64,000 bases of DNA from NCBI RefSeq assembly GCF_004010325.2, contig NZ_SADR02000012.1, forward strand, positions 115,268 to 179,267, written 5' to 3'. The translations under genes were made by a program, and so were the position numbers. The notes under the pieces are model-generated. The model worked only from the letters and a program-made list of their open reading frames with translations. It was not told the DNA's origin and searched no databases. Source of the DNA: Mesorhizobium sp. M00.F.Ca.ET.216.01.1.1. Its GTDB lineage: Bacteria > Pseudomonadota > Alphaproteobacteria > Rhizobiales > Rhizobiaceae. Below are positions 16,115-27,000 of this stretch, piece by piece. Within the stretch, counting starts at the first letter, position 1; every line of letters begins with the position of its first letter.

Positions 16115-18679
16115 ATGCCGGGGGAAAACCCGTCTCGCGCGGGACAGGCCGTTTCCGGCGGCCGTACCGATTCGATGACCATCGGCTCCGCCGTCAAGGG
16201 CGGCAGCTTTTCATGGCGCGTTGCGGCCCGCGTCAGGACACTGCTTGCCGGGTCGGCGCTTGCCGCTCCCATGCTTGGCTTCGCGGCGCATGCCGAGACA
16301 AGTATTGCGCAAAAAGCCGGACTGTCAGTCAGCACCGTCGAGGTCATGCAGCTTGCCATGTTCGTCGGCGTCATGGGCGCGGCGCTGGTCTCGGCGATTG
16401 TCCTGATCCGCGAAAGAGCGCGCACCTCGGCCCAGAATGTCGAGCTCAGGGCTCGCATCGCAGACGTCAACGCAGCACTTCAGCGCTCGGAGGCACTGCT
16501 CAATTTGCGCGACCAGCGCGTGGTCGTATGGGCCGCGGAGAACAAGAAGCCCGAGCTCATCGGAACATTGCCGCTGGAGAGCGGCGCCCCGGAAGACCGA
16601 GCCGCCTTTCTTGCCTTCGGCCGCTGGCTGATGCCGCGCTCGGCGGCTGCGCTCGAGCATGCCGTGGCAGGCCTGCGCGAAAAGGCGAGGCCCTTCGATC
16701 TCGTCATCGAAACGCAGGCCGGGGCGCCACTTGAGGTGCACGGGCGCAAGAGTGCCGCGCATGTCATCGTGCGTTTCGTCTCGCTTTCGGAAACTATGCG
16801 AAGCCAGGCCAGGCTGAAAATCGAAAACCAGCGGCTTGCCGCCGACTACGACACCATGCTCGGCCTTCTAGACGCGCTGCAGATGCCGACATGGCTGCGC
16901 GGGGCCGACGGGCGGCTGAAATGGGTCAACCGCGCCTATGCCGAGGCGGTCGAAGCGGAAAATGCCGAAGTTGCCGTTCGCGAGGCGAAGGAATTCTTGG
17001 GCGGCCAGGCGCGCGATGCGATCGTCGAGCAGCACAAATCGCATCCGGTCTTCGAACAGACACTGTCCACGGTGATCGAGGGCGACCGCCGCGTGTTCAC
17101 TGTCACCGACTTCGCCGGCGCGGACGGCTCCGCCGGCCTCGCCTGCGACACCAGCGCCATCGAAAACATCCGCGGCGAATATGAGCGGACGGTGAGAAGC
17201 CATGCCGACACGCTCGACCAGCTCAACACGGCAGTGGCGATTTTCGATACCGACGAGAAGCTGCGGTTCTTCAACCAGGCGTTCCAGAAACTGTGGAGCC
17301 TCGACAGCGGCTTCCTGCACAGCGGCCCGGACAACGCCCTGTTGCTCGACCGGCTGCGCAGCGAAGGCAAGATCGCCGAGCAGCCCGAATGGCGCCGCTG
17401 GAAGGAGAGCCTGCTCAGTGCCTATCGCGCCGTCGAATCGCAGGAGCATTGGTGGCATCTGCCGGACGGCAAGACCATCCGGGTGGTGGCCAGCCCGCAG
17501 CCCAAGGGCGGCGTGACCTGGGTGTTCGAGAACCTGACCGAGAAAATGGACCTGGAAAGCCGCTACCAGACGGCAGTGCGGGTGCAGGGCGAGACGCTCG
17601 ACAATCTTGCCGAAGGCGTGGCGGTGTTCGGCCCGGATGGACGGCTTCGTTTGTCCAATCCCGCCTTTGTCGCCCTGTGGGGACTGGACACGGGTGTCGT
17701 CAAGCCCAATGTCCATGTTTCGGCGATCCGCGATCTGTGCGACCAGCGTGCCGCGGACAGTCCGTGGGGCGGGTTCGTCGCCGCAATCACCGGCTTCGAC
17801 GACGAGCGGCGTGACCGCCATGGCCAGACAGAGCTCAATAACGGCACCGTGCTGCGCTATGCCGTCATCCACCTGCCGAACGGGCAAGTGATGATGACCT
17901 TCGTCGATGTCACAGACAGCGTCAACGTCGAGCGGGCGCTGAAGGACAAGAACGAAGCGCTGCAGAAATCCGACCAGCTCAAGAACGAGTTCGTGCAGCA
18001 CGTCTCCTACGAGCTGCGCTCGCCGCTGACCAACATCATCGGCTTCACCGAGCTGCTGTCGCTGCCGGCAACCGGGCCGTTGAGCCCGAAGCAGCGCGAA
18101 TATGTCGAGCATGTCGGCTCGTCCTCCTCGGTACTGCTCACCATCGTCAACGACATACTCGACCTGGCGACGGTGGATGCCGGCATCATGCAGCTCGACA
18201 TCTCCGAAGTGAGCATCGACAGGACCATTACCGCCGCCGCCGAACTGGTTGCCGACCGGCTGGACGAGCATTCGATCAAGCTCAGGATCGATGCCGCGGC
18301 GGCGCCAAAAAGCTTCCACGGCGACGAGATCCGCGTCCGCCAGATCCTTTACAATCTGCTCAGCAACGCCGCGAATTATGCGCCGGAGGCGAGTACCGTC
18401 ACGCTTGCCTGCCGCCGGCTTGCGGAAGGCGTGGAGTTTTCCGTCCATGACGACGGCCCCGGCATGCCGCCGGACCTGCTCGATTCGGTGTTCCGCCGCT
18501 TCGAGCCGAGGACCAATGGCGGGCGCCGGCGCGGCGCCGGCCTCGGCCTGTCGATCGTCAAGAGCTTCGTCGAGCTGCATGGCGGCAGCGTCCGCATCGA
18601 GACCGGTAAGGATCGCGGCACCACCGTCATCTGCACATTTCCCGATGCACCGTCGGGTGTTCGCGCGGCGGCCGAGTAG
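16115..18679 (+). CDS. divL: DivL-like cell-cycle kinase with Tyr at the phospho-acceptor site
   Basis: An 854-residue membrane-anchored HATPase protein. An N-terminal hydrophobic region (about residues 43-115) is followed by PAS-like sensor domains (about 230-600), a DHp helix and an ATPase domain (NLLSNAANYAPE, DDGPGMP, GAGLGLSIVKSF). In the DHp signature the usual SHELRTPL reads SYELRSPL, so the phospho-acceptor is Tyr632. That replacement, the multiple PAS domains and the adjacent tsaE are features of Caulobacter DivL, which binds DivK and controls CckA and CtrA. ATG 16115 with upstream AAAAGGACC is chosen over GTG 16043. The tsaE fusion gene follows 8 bp later. Confidence 0.83.
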   Translation: MPGENPSRAGQAVSGGRTDSMTIGSAVKGGSFSWRVAARVRTLLAGSALAAPMLGFAAHAETSIAQKAGLSVSTVEVMQLAMFVGVMGAALVSAIVLIRERARTSAQNVELRARIADVNAALQRSEALLNLRDQRVVVWAAENKKPELIGTLPLESGAPEDRAAFLAFGRWLMPRSAAALEHAVAGLREKARPFDLVIETQAGAPLEVHGRKSAAHVIVRFVSLSETMRSQARLKIENQRLAADYDTMLGLLDALQMPTWLRGADGRLKWVNRAYAEAVEAENAEVAVREAKEFLGGQARDAIVEQHKSHPVFEQTLSTVIEGDRRVFTVTDFAGADGSAGLACDTSAIENIRGEYERTVRSHADTLDQLNTAVAIFDTDEKLRFFNQAFQKLWSLDSGFLHSGPDNALLLDRLRSEGKIAEQPEWRRWKESLLSAYRAVESQEHWWHLPDGKTIRVVASPQPKGGVTWVFENLTEKMDLESRYQTAVRVQGETLDNLAEGVAVFGPDGRLRLSNPAFVALWGLDTGVVKPNVHVSAIRDLCDQRAADSPWGGFVAAITGFDDERRDRHGQTELNNGTVLRYAVIHLPNGQVMMTFVDVTDSVNVERALKDKNEALQKSDQLKNEFVQHVSYELRSPLTNIIGFTELLSLPATGPLSPKQREYVEHVGSSSSVLLTIVNDILDLATVDAGIMQLDISEVSIDRTITAAAELVADRLDEHSIKLRIDAAAAPKSFHGDEIRVRQILYNLLSNAANYAPEASTVTLACRRLAEGVEFSVHDDGPGMPPDLLDSVFRRFEPRTNGGRRRGAGLGLSIVKSFVELHGGSVRIETGKDRGTTVICTFPDAPSGVRAAAE

Positions 18680-18687
18680 CGCGCTCC

Positions 18688-20199
18688 ATGGCAGGCGTGG
18701 TGTTTCAGCGTTTTCTCGCCGACGAGGCTGCGACCGCAAGCCTCGGCGAAGACCTGGCGATGGCGCTGCGGCCCGGCGATGTGCTTGCCCTCAAGGGCGA
18801 TCTCGGCGCCGGCAAGTCGACCCTGGCGCGGGCGCTGATCAGGGCCTTGGCCGACGATGAAACCCTCGACGTGCCGAGCCCGACCTTCACGCTGGTCCAG
18901 AGCTACAATACGCGCGTGCCGGTCCATCATTTCGATCTCTACCGGTTGTCCTCGCCAGGCGAAATCGACGAGCTGGGTTTCGACGACGCCCTTGTGCAAG
19001 GGGCGGCCTTGGTCGAATGGCCGGAACGAGCCGAGGCATATTTGCCAGAAACGTCGGTTCTGATCGAACTCGTCCATGACGGTGACAGCCGTCTCGCAAG
19101 ATTGTCGGGACAAGGTGCTGGATTCGAGCGCGCGGCACGGTCGCTGGCGATGCGCGATTTCCTCCACCGCGCCGGCTGGGGCAAAGCGCAGCGGCGGCAT
19201 TTTGTCGGCGACGCCTCGGCCCGCTCCTACGAAATCGTCTCGCTCGCCGGTTTTCCGCCGCGCGTGCTGATGAATTCGCCGCGGCTGGTGCTCGGCCCGC
19301 CGGTCCGCGACGGCAGGCCCTATGCCGAGATCGCCCACAGCGCGCAATCGGTTTCGGCTTTCGTGGCTATCGACCGGGCCTTGCGAGCGGCTGGTGTCAG
19401 CGTCCCGGAGATTCATGCAGAGGATCTCGACCAAGGGTTCTTGCTTCTGGAACATCTGGGGTCGGAGGGATTTCTTGGCGATCAGGATCAGCCGGTGGCC
19501 GAGCGCTACGCGGCGGCGGCCGAATTGCTTGCCATGATGCATGGCAAGGCGTGGCCCCAGCGCATAGAGGCCGCGCCCGGCGTCTTTCACGACGTGCCGC
19601 CCTTCGACCGCGACGCCATGATGATCGAAGCCGATCTGCTGGTCGACTGGTATGTGCCGATGCTCACCGGCAGCCCGGCAAGTAAAGCCTTGCGGGCCGG
19701 CTACAACAGGGAATGGAACGCGGTTCTCGACCGGCTGGACGGTCGCGAATACACGCTGATGCTGCGCGACTTTCATTCGCCCAACATCATCTGGCGTGGC
19801 GAGCGTTCCGGCCACGACCGCCTCGGCGTCGTCGATTTCCAGGATGCGCTGATCGGCCCGTCCGCCTATGATGTTGCCTCGCTCGCCATGGATGCCCGCG
19901 TCACCATATCATCCGAGATCGAGTCTCAGACGCTCAACGCCTATATCGCCGCGCGCCACGCCGCCGGCGCTTTCGACGAAGACGCATTCGTCGAGACCTA
20001 CGCGATCATGGCGGCGCAGCGCAATTCGAAGATCCTCGGCATTTTCGTCCGGCTCGAAAAGCGCGACGGCAAGCCTTACTACCTGAAGCACCTGCCGCGC
20101 ATTCGCGACTATCTTCGCCGGGCGCTGGCGCACCCGGCCTTGAAGGGGCTACACGACTTCTATGTCGCCCATGACCTGATGGAAGAACGTTCGCCGTGA
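18688..20199 (+). CDS. TsaE - AmgK-type sugar kinase fusion
   Basis: A 503-residue two-domain protein. Residues 1-150 are TsaE, the ATPase of the t6A tRNA-modification complex, with Walker A GDLGAGKST at 37-45 and the SPTFTLV and HFDLYRL motifs. Residues from about 155 to the end form an aminoglycoside-phosphotransferase fold with the catalytic LRDFHSPNI and metal-binding VVDFQDALIGPS. The next gene is a MurU-like uridylyltransferase, so the kinase half is most likely AmgK, which phosphorylates N-acetylmuramic acid and N-acetylglucosamine at C1 in peptidoglycan recycling. The two activities have no obvious chemical link; the fusion may only join expression. It overlaps the next gene by four bases. 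Confidence 0.85.
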   Translation: MAGVVFQRFLADEAATASLGEDLAMALRPGDVLALKGDLGAGKSTLARALIRALADDETLDVPSPTFTLVQSYNTRVPVHHFDLYRLSSPGEIDELGFDDALVQGAALVEWPERAEAYLPETSVLIELVHDGDSRLARLSGQGAGFERAARSLAMRDFLHRAGWGKAQRRHFVGDASARSYEIVSLAGFPPRVLMNSPRLVLGPPVRDGRPYAEIAHSAQSVSAFVAIDRALRAAGVSVPEIHAEDLDQGFLLLEHLGSEGFLGDQDQPVAERYAAAAELLAMMHGKAWPQRIEAAPGVFHDVPPFDRDAMMIEADLLVDWYVPMLTGSPASKALRAGYNREWNAVLDRLDGREYTLMLRDFHSPNIIWRGERSGHDRLGVVDFQDALIGPSAYDVASLAMDARVTISSEIESQTLNAYIAARHAAGAFDEDAFVETYAIMAAQRNSKILGIFVRLEKRDGKPYYLKHLPRIRDYLRRALAHPALKGLHDFYVAHDLMEERSP

Positions 20200-20924
20200 C
20201 AGCAAACCCCAACACCGCAATGGTGCTCGCCGCCGGGCTGGGAAAGCGCATGCGGCCGATCACCGACACGATGCCGAAGCCGCTGGTCAAGATCGCCGGC
20301 AAGACATTGCTCGACTGGAGCCTGGACAGCCTGGCCCGCGCCAACGTCAAAAAGGCCGTCGTCAACGTCCACTATTTTCCCGAACAGATCGTCGCCCATG
20401 TCGTCGCACGCCGCGCGCCGCAGGTGGTCATTTCCGACGAAAGCGAGATCCTGCTCGAATCCGCAGGCGGCATCGTCAAGGCATTGCCGGAGCTGGGGAA
20501 AGAGCCTTTCTACGTCATCAACGCCGACACTTTCTGGATCGACAATGGTGCGTCCAGCCTCGACCGCCTCGCCCTTGCATGGGACGCGTCGACAATGGAT
20601 ATTCTGCTGATGCTCGCGGATTTGCAGTCAGCGACCGGACACAGCGGCGGTACGGATTTCTTGGTCGGCCTTGACGGCGCCTTGCGACGTTCGAAAGGCG
20701 ACCCTGAAGGCCTGATCTATGCCGGTGCTGCCATCATCCATCCGCGCGTCTTCAAGGACGCACCGACGGGACCGCATTCGCTCAATGCCTATTTTGATAC
20801 GGCCATCGCCGCCGGCCGCCTGTTCGGCATGAAGATGCATGGCCGCTGGATCACGGTCGGCACGCCCGATGCCATTCCGCTTGCGGAAGCGGCGGCCGCT
20901 GGTGTGCTAACTGAAACACCATGA
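20196..20924 (+). CDS. murU: N-acetylmuramate 1-phosphate uridylyltransferase, MurU-like
   Basis: A 242-residue nucleotidyltransferase with the NTP-binding signature LAAGLGKRMRP (residues 11-21), followed by TDTMPKPLV and the metal-site NADTFWID. Together with AmgK it would convert recycled MurNAc to UDP-MurNAc, bypassing the fosfomycin-sensitive MurA route. The gene starts at GTG 20196 overlapping the TsaE-AmgK stop, and ends overlapping addB by four bases. A glucose- or mannose-1-phosphate nucleotidyltransferase is the alternative, but the AmgK neighbour favours MurU. Confidence 0.82.
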   Translation: MTANPNTAMVLAAGLGKRMRPITDTMPKPLVKIAGKTLLDWSLDSLARANVKKAVVNVHYFPEQIVAHVVARRAPQVVISDESEILLESAGGIVKALPELGKEPFYVINADTFWIDNGASSLDRLALAWDASTMDILLMLADLQSATGHSGGTDFLVGLDGALRRSKGDPEGLIYAGAAIIHPRVFKDAPTGPHSLNAYFDTAIAAGRLFGMKMHGRWITVGTPDAIPLAEAAAAGVLTETP

Positions 20925-23900
20925 GCGGCTCGCGCCGCGTTTTCTCGATCCCGCCCGGAGCGCCGTTTCTGCCGACGCTGGCGGAGGCGCTGCTTGCGGG
21001 GCGGCTCGTCCCCGGCTTCCGTTTCGATGGCGACCCGCTGGCGCTGGCCGATGTCACCATCTATGTGCCGACGCGCCGCGCCGCACGGGCGCTGCGTGGC
21101 GCCTTCGTCGACAGCCTGGCCAGCCTGGGAGGTAGTCGCTCGGCGATCCTGCCGGTCATCCGCCCGCTCGGCGAATTCGATGAGGACGGGGCCGCCTTCG
21201 AAGCCGAAGCCTCGGCCGCCATCGATCTGGCGCCACCGATCGACGCAACCGAACGCCTGCTGCTGCTGGCGCCGCTGATCCGGCTTTGGAAGAGCCGCCT
21301 GCCGGTGGCAGTCGTCGCCCGCTTCAATGAGGAGATCGTCGTGCCGGTCTCCGCCGCCGACGCCATCTGGCTGGCGCGCGACCTTGCCCGACTGATGGAC
21401 GAGATCGAGACTGAAGGCACGGATTGGACCAAGCTCGCCGACCTGGTGAGCGGAAACCTTGCCGGCTGGTGGCAGGTGACGCTCGATTTCCTCGGCATCG
21501 TCACCGAAAATTGGCCGAAACTGCTCGAGGAGCGCAACCGTTCCAACCCAGCCGCACACCGCAGCGCGCTAACCAGGATCGAGGCGGCGCGGCTGGAGCG
21601 CAATCCGCCCGCCGGTCCGGTGATCGCCGCCGGCTCCACGGGATCGATCCCGGCCACGGCCGAGTTGCTGGCCGTGATCGCAAGCCTGCCCAAGGGGGCC
21701 GTCGTGCTGCCCGGTCTCGACCGCAAGCTGGACGACCCGTCCTTCGCAGCGATTGCCGCATCCGGCGCGCGCCCGGCCATGCTAGGTCATCCGCAATACG
21801 GCCTGGCAAAGCTGATCGGCAAGATCGGCGTGCTGCGAGGCGATGTCGAGGAGATCGTTGCCGCGGCAAGGCCGCTTGCGCTGCGCGCAGCACTTGTCGG
21901 CGAGGCGCTGCGGCCGGCCGAGACAACCGAGCTGTGGGCCGAAACGCGCGACCGCTTCGAAGCCGGAGACATCACCGAAGCCTTCGCCGACGTGACGCTT
22001 GTCGAAGCTGCCAACGAACGCGACGAGGCGGTGGCAATCGCCGTGGCGCTCAAACGCGCCGTCGAACAGCCCGGCCAGCGGGCAGCGCTGGTCACCGGCG
22101 ACCGCGCTCTGGCGCGGCGCGTTTCGGCCGAGTTGTTGCGATTCGGCGTCGTCGCCGACGATTCCGGTGGCACGCCGCTCGCCAACACGCCTGCGGCCAG
22201 CCTGCTGAGACTGGCGCTTCAGGTGGTGTTCCGGCCCGGCGACCCGGTTGCCCTGTTGTCACTGCTCAAGCACCCGCTGCTTGGCCTCGGCCTGAAACGG
22301 ACGAGCGCTCGCCATGCGGCGGAGATCGTTGAACTGGTGGCATTGCGCGGCGGTACTGGACGGCCGGACGTCACATCGCTGCCGGCGCTTTTCGAGGCCC
22401 GTCTCGGTGGGCTCGGCGGCGACAGCCGCCCGCCCTTCTGGTTCCCGCGCCTGATCGTGCGGGGTATCGAGGAAGCACGCGACCTTCTCACCCGCCTTGC
22501 CGCGGCGCTGGCGCCGCTCACTGCCTTTCGCGACGAGACGAATGCTGATCTGGCGGCACTGACCCGGGTCAGCGTCGACGCGCTGGAAAATCTCGGCCGT
22601 GCGGCGGATGGAGGCCTGAGCGAGATCTATGCCGGCGACGCCGGCGAGAAGCTCACTGAGCTGCTGCGCGGGCTGGTCGCCGCCTCGGCGTCGTTCTCCT
22701 TTTCGGCGGACGAATGGCCTGACGTGATGGACGCACTGATGGCGCCCGAAACCGTCAAGCCGGCGCAAGGCACCGACCGCAACATCGCCATCTGGGGCGC
22801 ACTGGAAGCACGATTGCAGAGCGTCGACACGCTCGTCATCGGCGGGCTCAACGAAGGCGTATGGCCGCGCAAGCCGGAAGGCGATCGCTTCATGTCGCGG
22901 CTGATGAAGACCGGCATCGATCTCGAACCGCCCGAGCGGCGCATCGGCCTTGCCGCCCATGATTTCCAGATGGCGATGGGTGCAAAAAAGGTGGTGCTGA
23001 CCCGCTCCGCCCGTTCCGGCGATGCGCCGGCGGTGCCGTCGCGCTGGCTGCAGCGCATCCTCACCTTCATCGGCAAGGAGCACACGGCTGTGCTTCGCCG
23101 GCGCGGCGACGAGTTGCTGGCCTGGGCACGCGCGCTCGATGCCGGCGAGAAGCAGGATTTCGCGCCGAGGCCGCAGCCGAAGCCGCCGCTGATCGTGCGG
23201 CCGCAGCATTTCTCGGTCACCGAGATCGAGACGCTGCGTCGCGACCCTTACGCTGTCTATGCCAGGAGGATACTCGGCCTGATGCCGCTCGATCCGGTGA
23301 TCCGCGATCCCGGCGCCGCCGAGCGCGGCACGCTGTTTCACGCCATCCTGCATCTCTTCTCGCGCAGCGTGGCCGATCCACGTGCGCCGGAGGCGCTGGA
23401 GGGCCTCATCGCCGCCGGCCGCACCTGCTTTGCCGACGCGGCTCTTCCGCCCGATGTCGAGGTGGTGTGGTGGCCGCGCTTCGAAAAGCTCGCCGCCAAT
23501 ATCATCGAGTGGGAGCACGGCCGCGCCGCCGCAGTGACCCGGCGGCATGCCGAGGAGCGCGCCGAAAAGACAGTTGTCGGCCGGTCCGGAGTGACGCTGT
23601 CCGGCTATGCCGACCGCGTCGATCTCCTGGCCGGCGGCATGGCCGACATCCTCGACTACAAGACCGGTTCGTCGCCATCCAAAGCGCAGGCGCACACGCT
23701 GCTGTCGCCGCAACTGGCGCTTGAAGGCGCGCTGCTCAGGCGCGGCGCCTTCAAGGGGCTCGGCGCGCGCGAGCCATCGCAATTGGCCTTCATCAGGCTG
23801 AAGCCGAATGGCGACGTGTTCGAGGAGTCGATCCTCGAATACAACCGCAAGCCAAGGACCGCCGCCGATCTCGCCGAGGAGGCCTGGGCGCGGCTGGAAA

Positions 23901-24055
23901 AGCTGCTGCTTCACTATGCCGATCCAATGACCGGGTACCTTTCACGGGCGCTGCCGTTTCGCGAGGGCGAGACCGACGGCGATTACGACCATCTTGCCCG
24001 CGTGCTCGAATGGTCCGCCGGTGGCGATGCCGACGACGAGGGAGGGGAGGCATGA
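20921..24055 (+). CDS. addB: double-strand break repair protein AddB
   Basis: Subunit of the AddAB helicase-nuclease that processes double-strand ends for RecA loading, the alphaproteobacterial counterpart of RecBCD. The 1044-residue protein has normal length. It has a degenerate helicase-like N-terminal half and a C-terminal PD-(D/E)XK nuclease (SGYADRVDLL, ADILDYKTGSSPSK). The ATG overlaps the murU stop, and the 3' end overlaps the addA start, so translation is coupled throughout. Confidence 0.93.
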   Translation: MSGSRRVFSIPPGAPFLPTLAEALLAGRLVPGFRFDGDPLALADVTIYVPTRRAARALRGAFVDSLASLGGSRSAILPVIRPLGEFDEDGAAFEAEASAAIDLAPPIDATERLLLLAPLIRLWKSRLPVAVVARFNEEIVVPVSAADAIWLARDLARLMDEIETEGTDWTKLADLVSGNLAGWWQVTLDFLGIVTENWPKLLEERNRSNPAAHRSALTRIEAARLERNPPAGPVIAAGSTGSIPATAELLAVIASLPKGAVVLPGLDRKLDDPSFAAIAASGARPAMLGHPQYGLAKLIGKIGVLRGDVEEIVAAARPLALRAALVGEALRPAETTELWAETRDRFEAGDITEAFADVTLVEAANERDEAVAIAVALKRAVEQPGQRAALVTGDRALARRVSAELLRFGVVADDSGGTPLANTPAASLLRLALQVVFRPGDPVALLSLLKHPLLGLGLKRTSARHAAEIVELVALRGGTGRPDVTSLPALFEARLGGLGGDSRPPFWFPRLIVRGIEEARDLLTRLAAALAPLTAFRDETNADLAALTRVSVDALENLGRAADGGLSEIYAGDAGEKLTELLRGLVAASASFSFSADEWPDVMDALMAPETVKPAQGTDRNIAIWGALEARLQSVDTLVIGGLNEGVWPRKPEGDRFMSRLMKTGIDLEPPERRIGLAAHDFQMAMGAKKVVLTRSARSGDAPAVPSRWLQRILTFIGKEHTAVLRRRGDELLAWARALDAGEKQDFAPRPQPKPPLIVRPQHFSVTEIETLRRDPYAVYARRILGLMPLDPVIRDPGAAERGTLFHAILHLFSRSVADPRAPEALEGLIAAGRTCFADAALPPDVEVVWWPRFEKLAANIIEWEHGRAAAVTRRHAEERAEKTVVGRSGVTLSGYADRVDLLAGGMADILDYKTGSSPSKAQAHTLLSPQLALEGALLRRGAFKGLGAREPSQLAFIRLKPNGDVFEESILEYNRKPRTAADLAEEAWARLEKLLLHYADPMTGYLSRALPFREGETDGDYDHLARVLEWSAGGDADDEGGEA

Positions 24056-27000
24056 AGAAGGCCTATCCCGTCCCGACCGACACCGCGACCAGCCAGGCGC
24101 GCGCCTCCGACCCACGGAATTCGGCCTGGGTATCGGCCAACGCCGGATCGGGCAAGACCCATGTGCTGGCGCAGCGCGTCATCCGGCTGCTGCTGCGCGG
24201 CACCGATCCGTCGAAGATCCTGTGTCTGACCTATACGCGTGCCGCCGCCGCCAACATGTCGAACCGGGTGTTTTCAACATTGTCGGAATGGACATCACTC
24301 GGCGACGCGGAATTGGCGACACGGATAGAAGCGCTGGATGACCGCCGGCCCGACCGCGAAACCATGCGCCGCGCGCGGCGGCTGTTCGCCGAGGCACTGG
24401 AAACGCCAGGCGGGCTGAAGATCCAGACCATCCACGCCTTCTGTGAATCGGTGCTGCACCAGTTCCCGCTGGAAGCCAACATTCCGGCGCATTTCGAAAT
24501 GCTCGATCCGCAAATGGAGGCGTCGCTTTTCGCCGCCGCCCGCCGCGACATGATTTGTGGCGCTACCGCCGGTGATGCGGAACTGGCCGAGGCCTTCGCT
24601 ACTGTGCTGGAGCGTGGCGGCGAGGCCGGGCTCGACGCCCTGCTCAACGAAATCGTGCGCAAGCGCGACGGTTTGCGCGCCTTCATCGACGCAGTCGGTC
24701 GTCATGGGCAGGGCTTTCAGGCGCTGTTCGAAGAGTTCCGGTTCAGCGCCGGACAGACAGCCGAAGGCCTGGCGGCGTCCGTCTGGCCGCTGCCGGGTTT
24801 CCTGCCGGATTATTTCGTTACTTTTGCCCGTGCCGCAGAGGCCACCGATGCCCGCACAGTGCTTAACAACATCTTGCCCTACGGCCACCTGGCCTTTGCC
24901 GAGGACGATCCGATCCGCCGGCTGCAACTGCTTGCCAAGGCCTTCCTGAGAGCGGATGGCGCCTCCTATGATCCGCCAAAGGCCTTCAAGAAGGCGCTGC
25001 TCGATCGGCTGTCCGATCTGCCGGAGCGCTATCTGGCGGCGGCCGACGCCATCCTCGAAACCTCCGACCGTCTGGCGCTGTTCAGGATGCTGGAAGGCAC
25101 AGGCGCGGCGCTGACCATCGCCGGCTGGCTGATCGCCCGCTACGAGCAGTTGAAGCGCCGTCGCGGCTTCCTCGACTTCAACGACCTGATCACCCGCACG
25201 GTAAGCCTGCTGGCGCGGCCCGACGCCGGTCCCTGGGTGCAATACAAGCTCGACCAGGGCATCGACCATATCCTGCTCGACGAGGCGCAGGACACCAGTC
25301 CCGACCAATGGGAAGTGGTGAAGCGGCTGGCGGAGGAGTTCTTTGCCGGGCACGGCCAGCGCGACACGATCCGCACTGTCTTTGCCGTCGGCGACGAAAA
25401 GCAGTCGATCTATTCCTTCCAGGGCGCCGCCCCGGATTCCTTCGCCGAAAGCAGGCTGCTGTTTGCCGGACGCGTGCGCGACGCCGAGGCCTCGTTCGCC
25501 GACCTCAAGCTGACCTGGTCGTTCCGCTCGACCGATGACGTTCTGATCGCTGTCGACCGCGTCTTCGCCGACCCTGGCGTGCGACGCGGCATCAGCCATG
25601 ATCCCGATCCGCTGAGCCACAAGGCGATCCGTACCGATGCACCTGGCTATGTCGAGGTCTGGCCGTCGCTCGGCGCCGATGTCGTCGACGAGCCGGACGA
25701 CTGGACGTTGCCGGTCAACCACGCCAGCGCCCCGGCGGTGCGTGTTGCCGAGCACGTGGCCGCCACAATCCAGAACTGGATCAAGGCCGGCGAGATTATC
25801 GAGGGAAAGGGCCGGCCGGTGACGGCCGGCGACATTCTGGTGCTGGTGCGCAAGCGCGACCGGTTCGTCCATGCCCTGTCGCGCAGCCTGAAGAACAGGC
25901 AGATTCCGATCGCCGGCGCCGACCGGCTCAGCCTGCCCGGCCATATCGCCGTGAAGGACCTGATTGCGCTCGGCCACTTCCTCATCCAGCCCGAGGACGA
26001 TCTGTCGCTTGCCGCCGTGCTGCGCAGCCCGATCTTCGACGTTTCGGAAGAGACGCTTTTCGCGATCGCCGCGGAAAGGCCGTCCGGCCTTTCGCTGATC
26101 GCGTCGCTCAGACAGCACGCCGCCGACAATGGTGTACTGGCCGATATCGTCGCCCGGCTCGACAACTGGACCAGCGAGGCGGCGTTCAAGCCGGTGTTCG
26201 AGTTCTATGCCGGTGCGCTGGCGCGCGACGGCTTGCGCAAGAAGATGATCGCGCGGCTTGGACCGGAAGCCGGCGACATCATCGACGAGTTCCTGAACTT
26301 CTGCCTGGCCGAGGAACGGACCGGCCTGCCGGGGCTGGAAGCCTTCCTGTCGACGCTGGAAAATACCGGCCCCGAGATCAAGCGCGAGATGGACCAGACC
26401 CGCGACGAGGTCCGCGTCATGACGGTGCACGCCGCCAAGGGCCTGGAGGCGCCCGTCGTGTTCCTGGTCGACGGCGGTTCGGCGCCGTTCAGCGACCAGC
26501 ATCTGCCAAGACTGATGCCGTTCGAAAGTTCGGGCGACTGCTGGGACGGCAAGGGTTATCTCTGGCGCGCGGCCAGCGACGTCGCCAACGGCTTTTCGAA
26601 GGCGGCAGCAGCCAGGGCGCGCGAACTGGCCGACGACGAATACCGCCGGCTGCTCTATGTCGGCATGACGCGGGCCGAGGATCGGCTGATCGTCTGCGGC
26701 TACCACGGCAAGCGGGCGCCCAGTACCGGCACCTGGCATTCGATTGTCAGCCGCGCCCTGGTCGGCACCCCCGAAAGCGTGGAGCGCCGCCACCCTGTCA
26801 CCGGCGAGGCGGTACATCGCTTCCACGTGACGGGATTGCCGCCGATGGCGCCTGCGGCCGTGGAGGAGACGCTGCAGATGCAACAGTTCGCGCCGCTGCC
26901 GATAACCCTGTTCCAGACGTTGCCGCCTTATGAAGACCTGCCGCGGCCGCTGTCGCCGTCCGGCGCCTCGGCGCTGATCGACGAGGCCAGGCAAGCGGTG

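Noticed and set aside
24295..26994. Minus-strand open frame of 899 codons opposite addA
   Set aside because: addA has full helicase and nuclease motifs on the plus strand; the antisense frame is a GC artefact.
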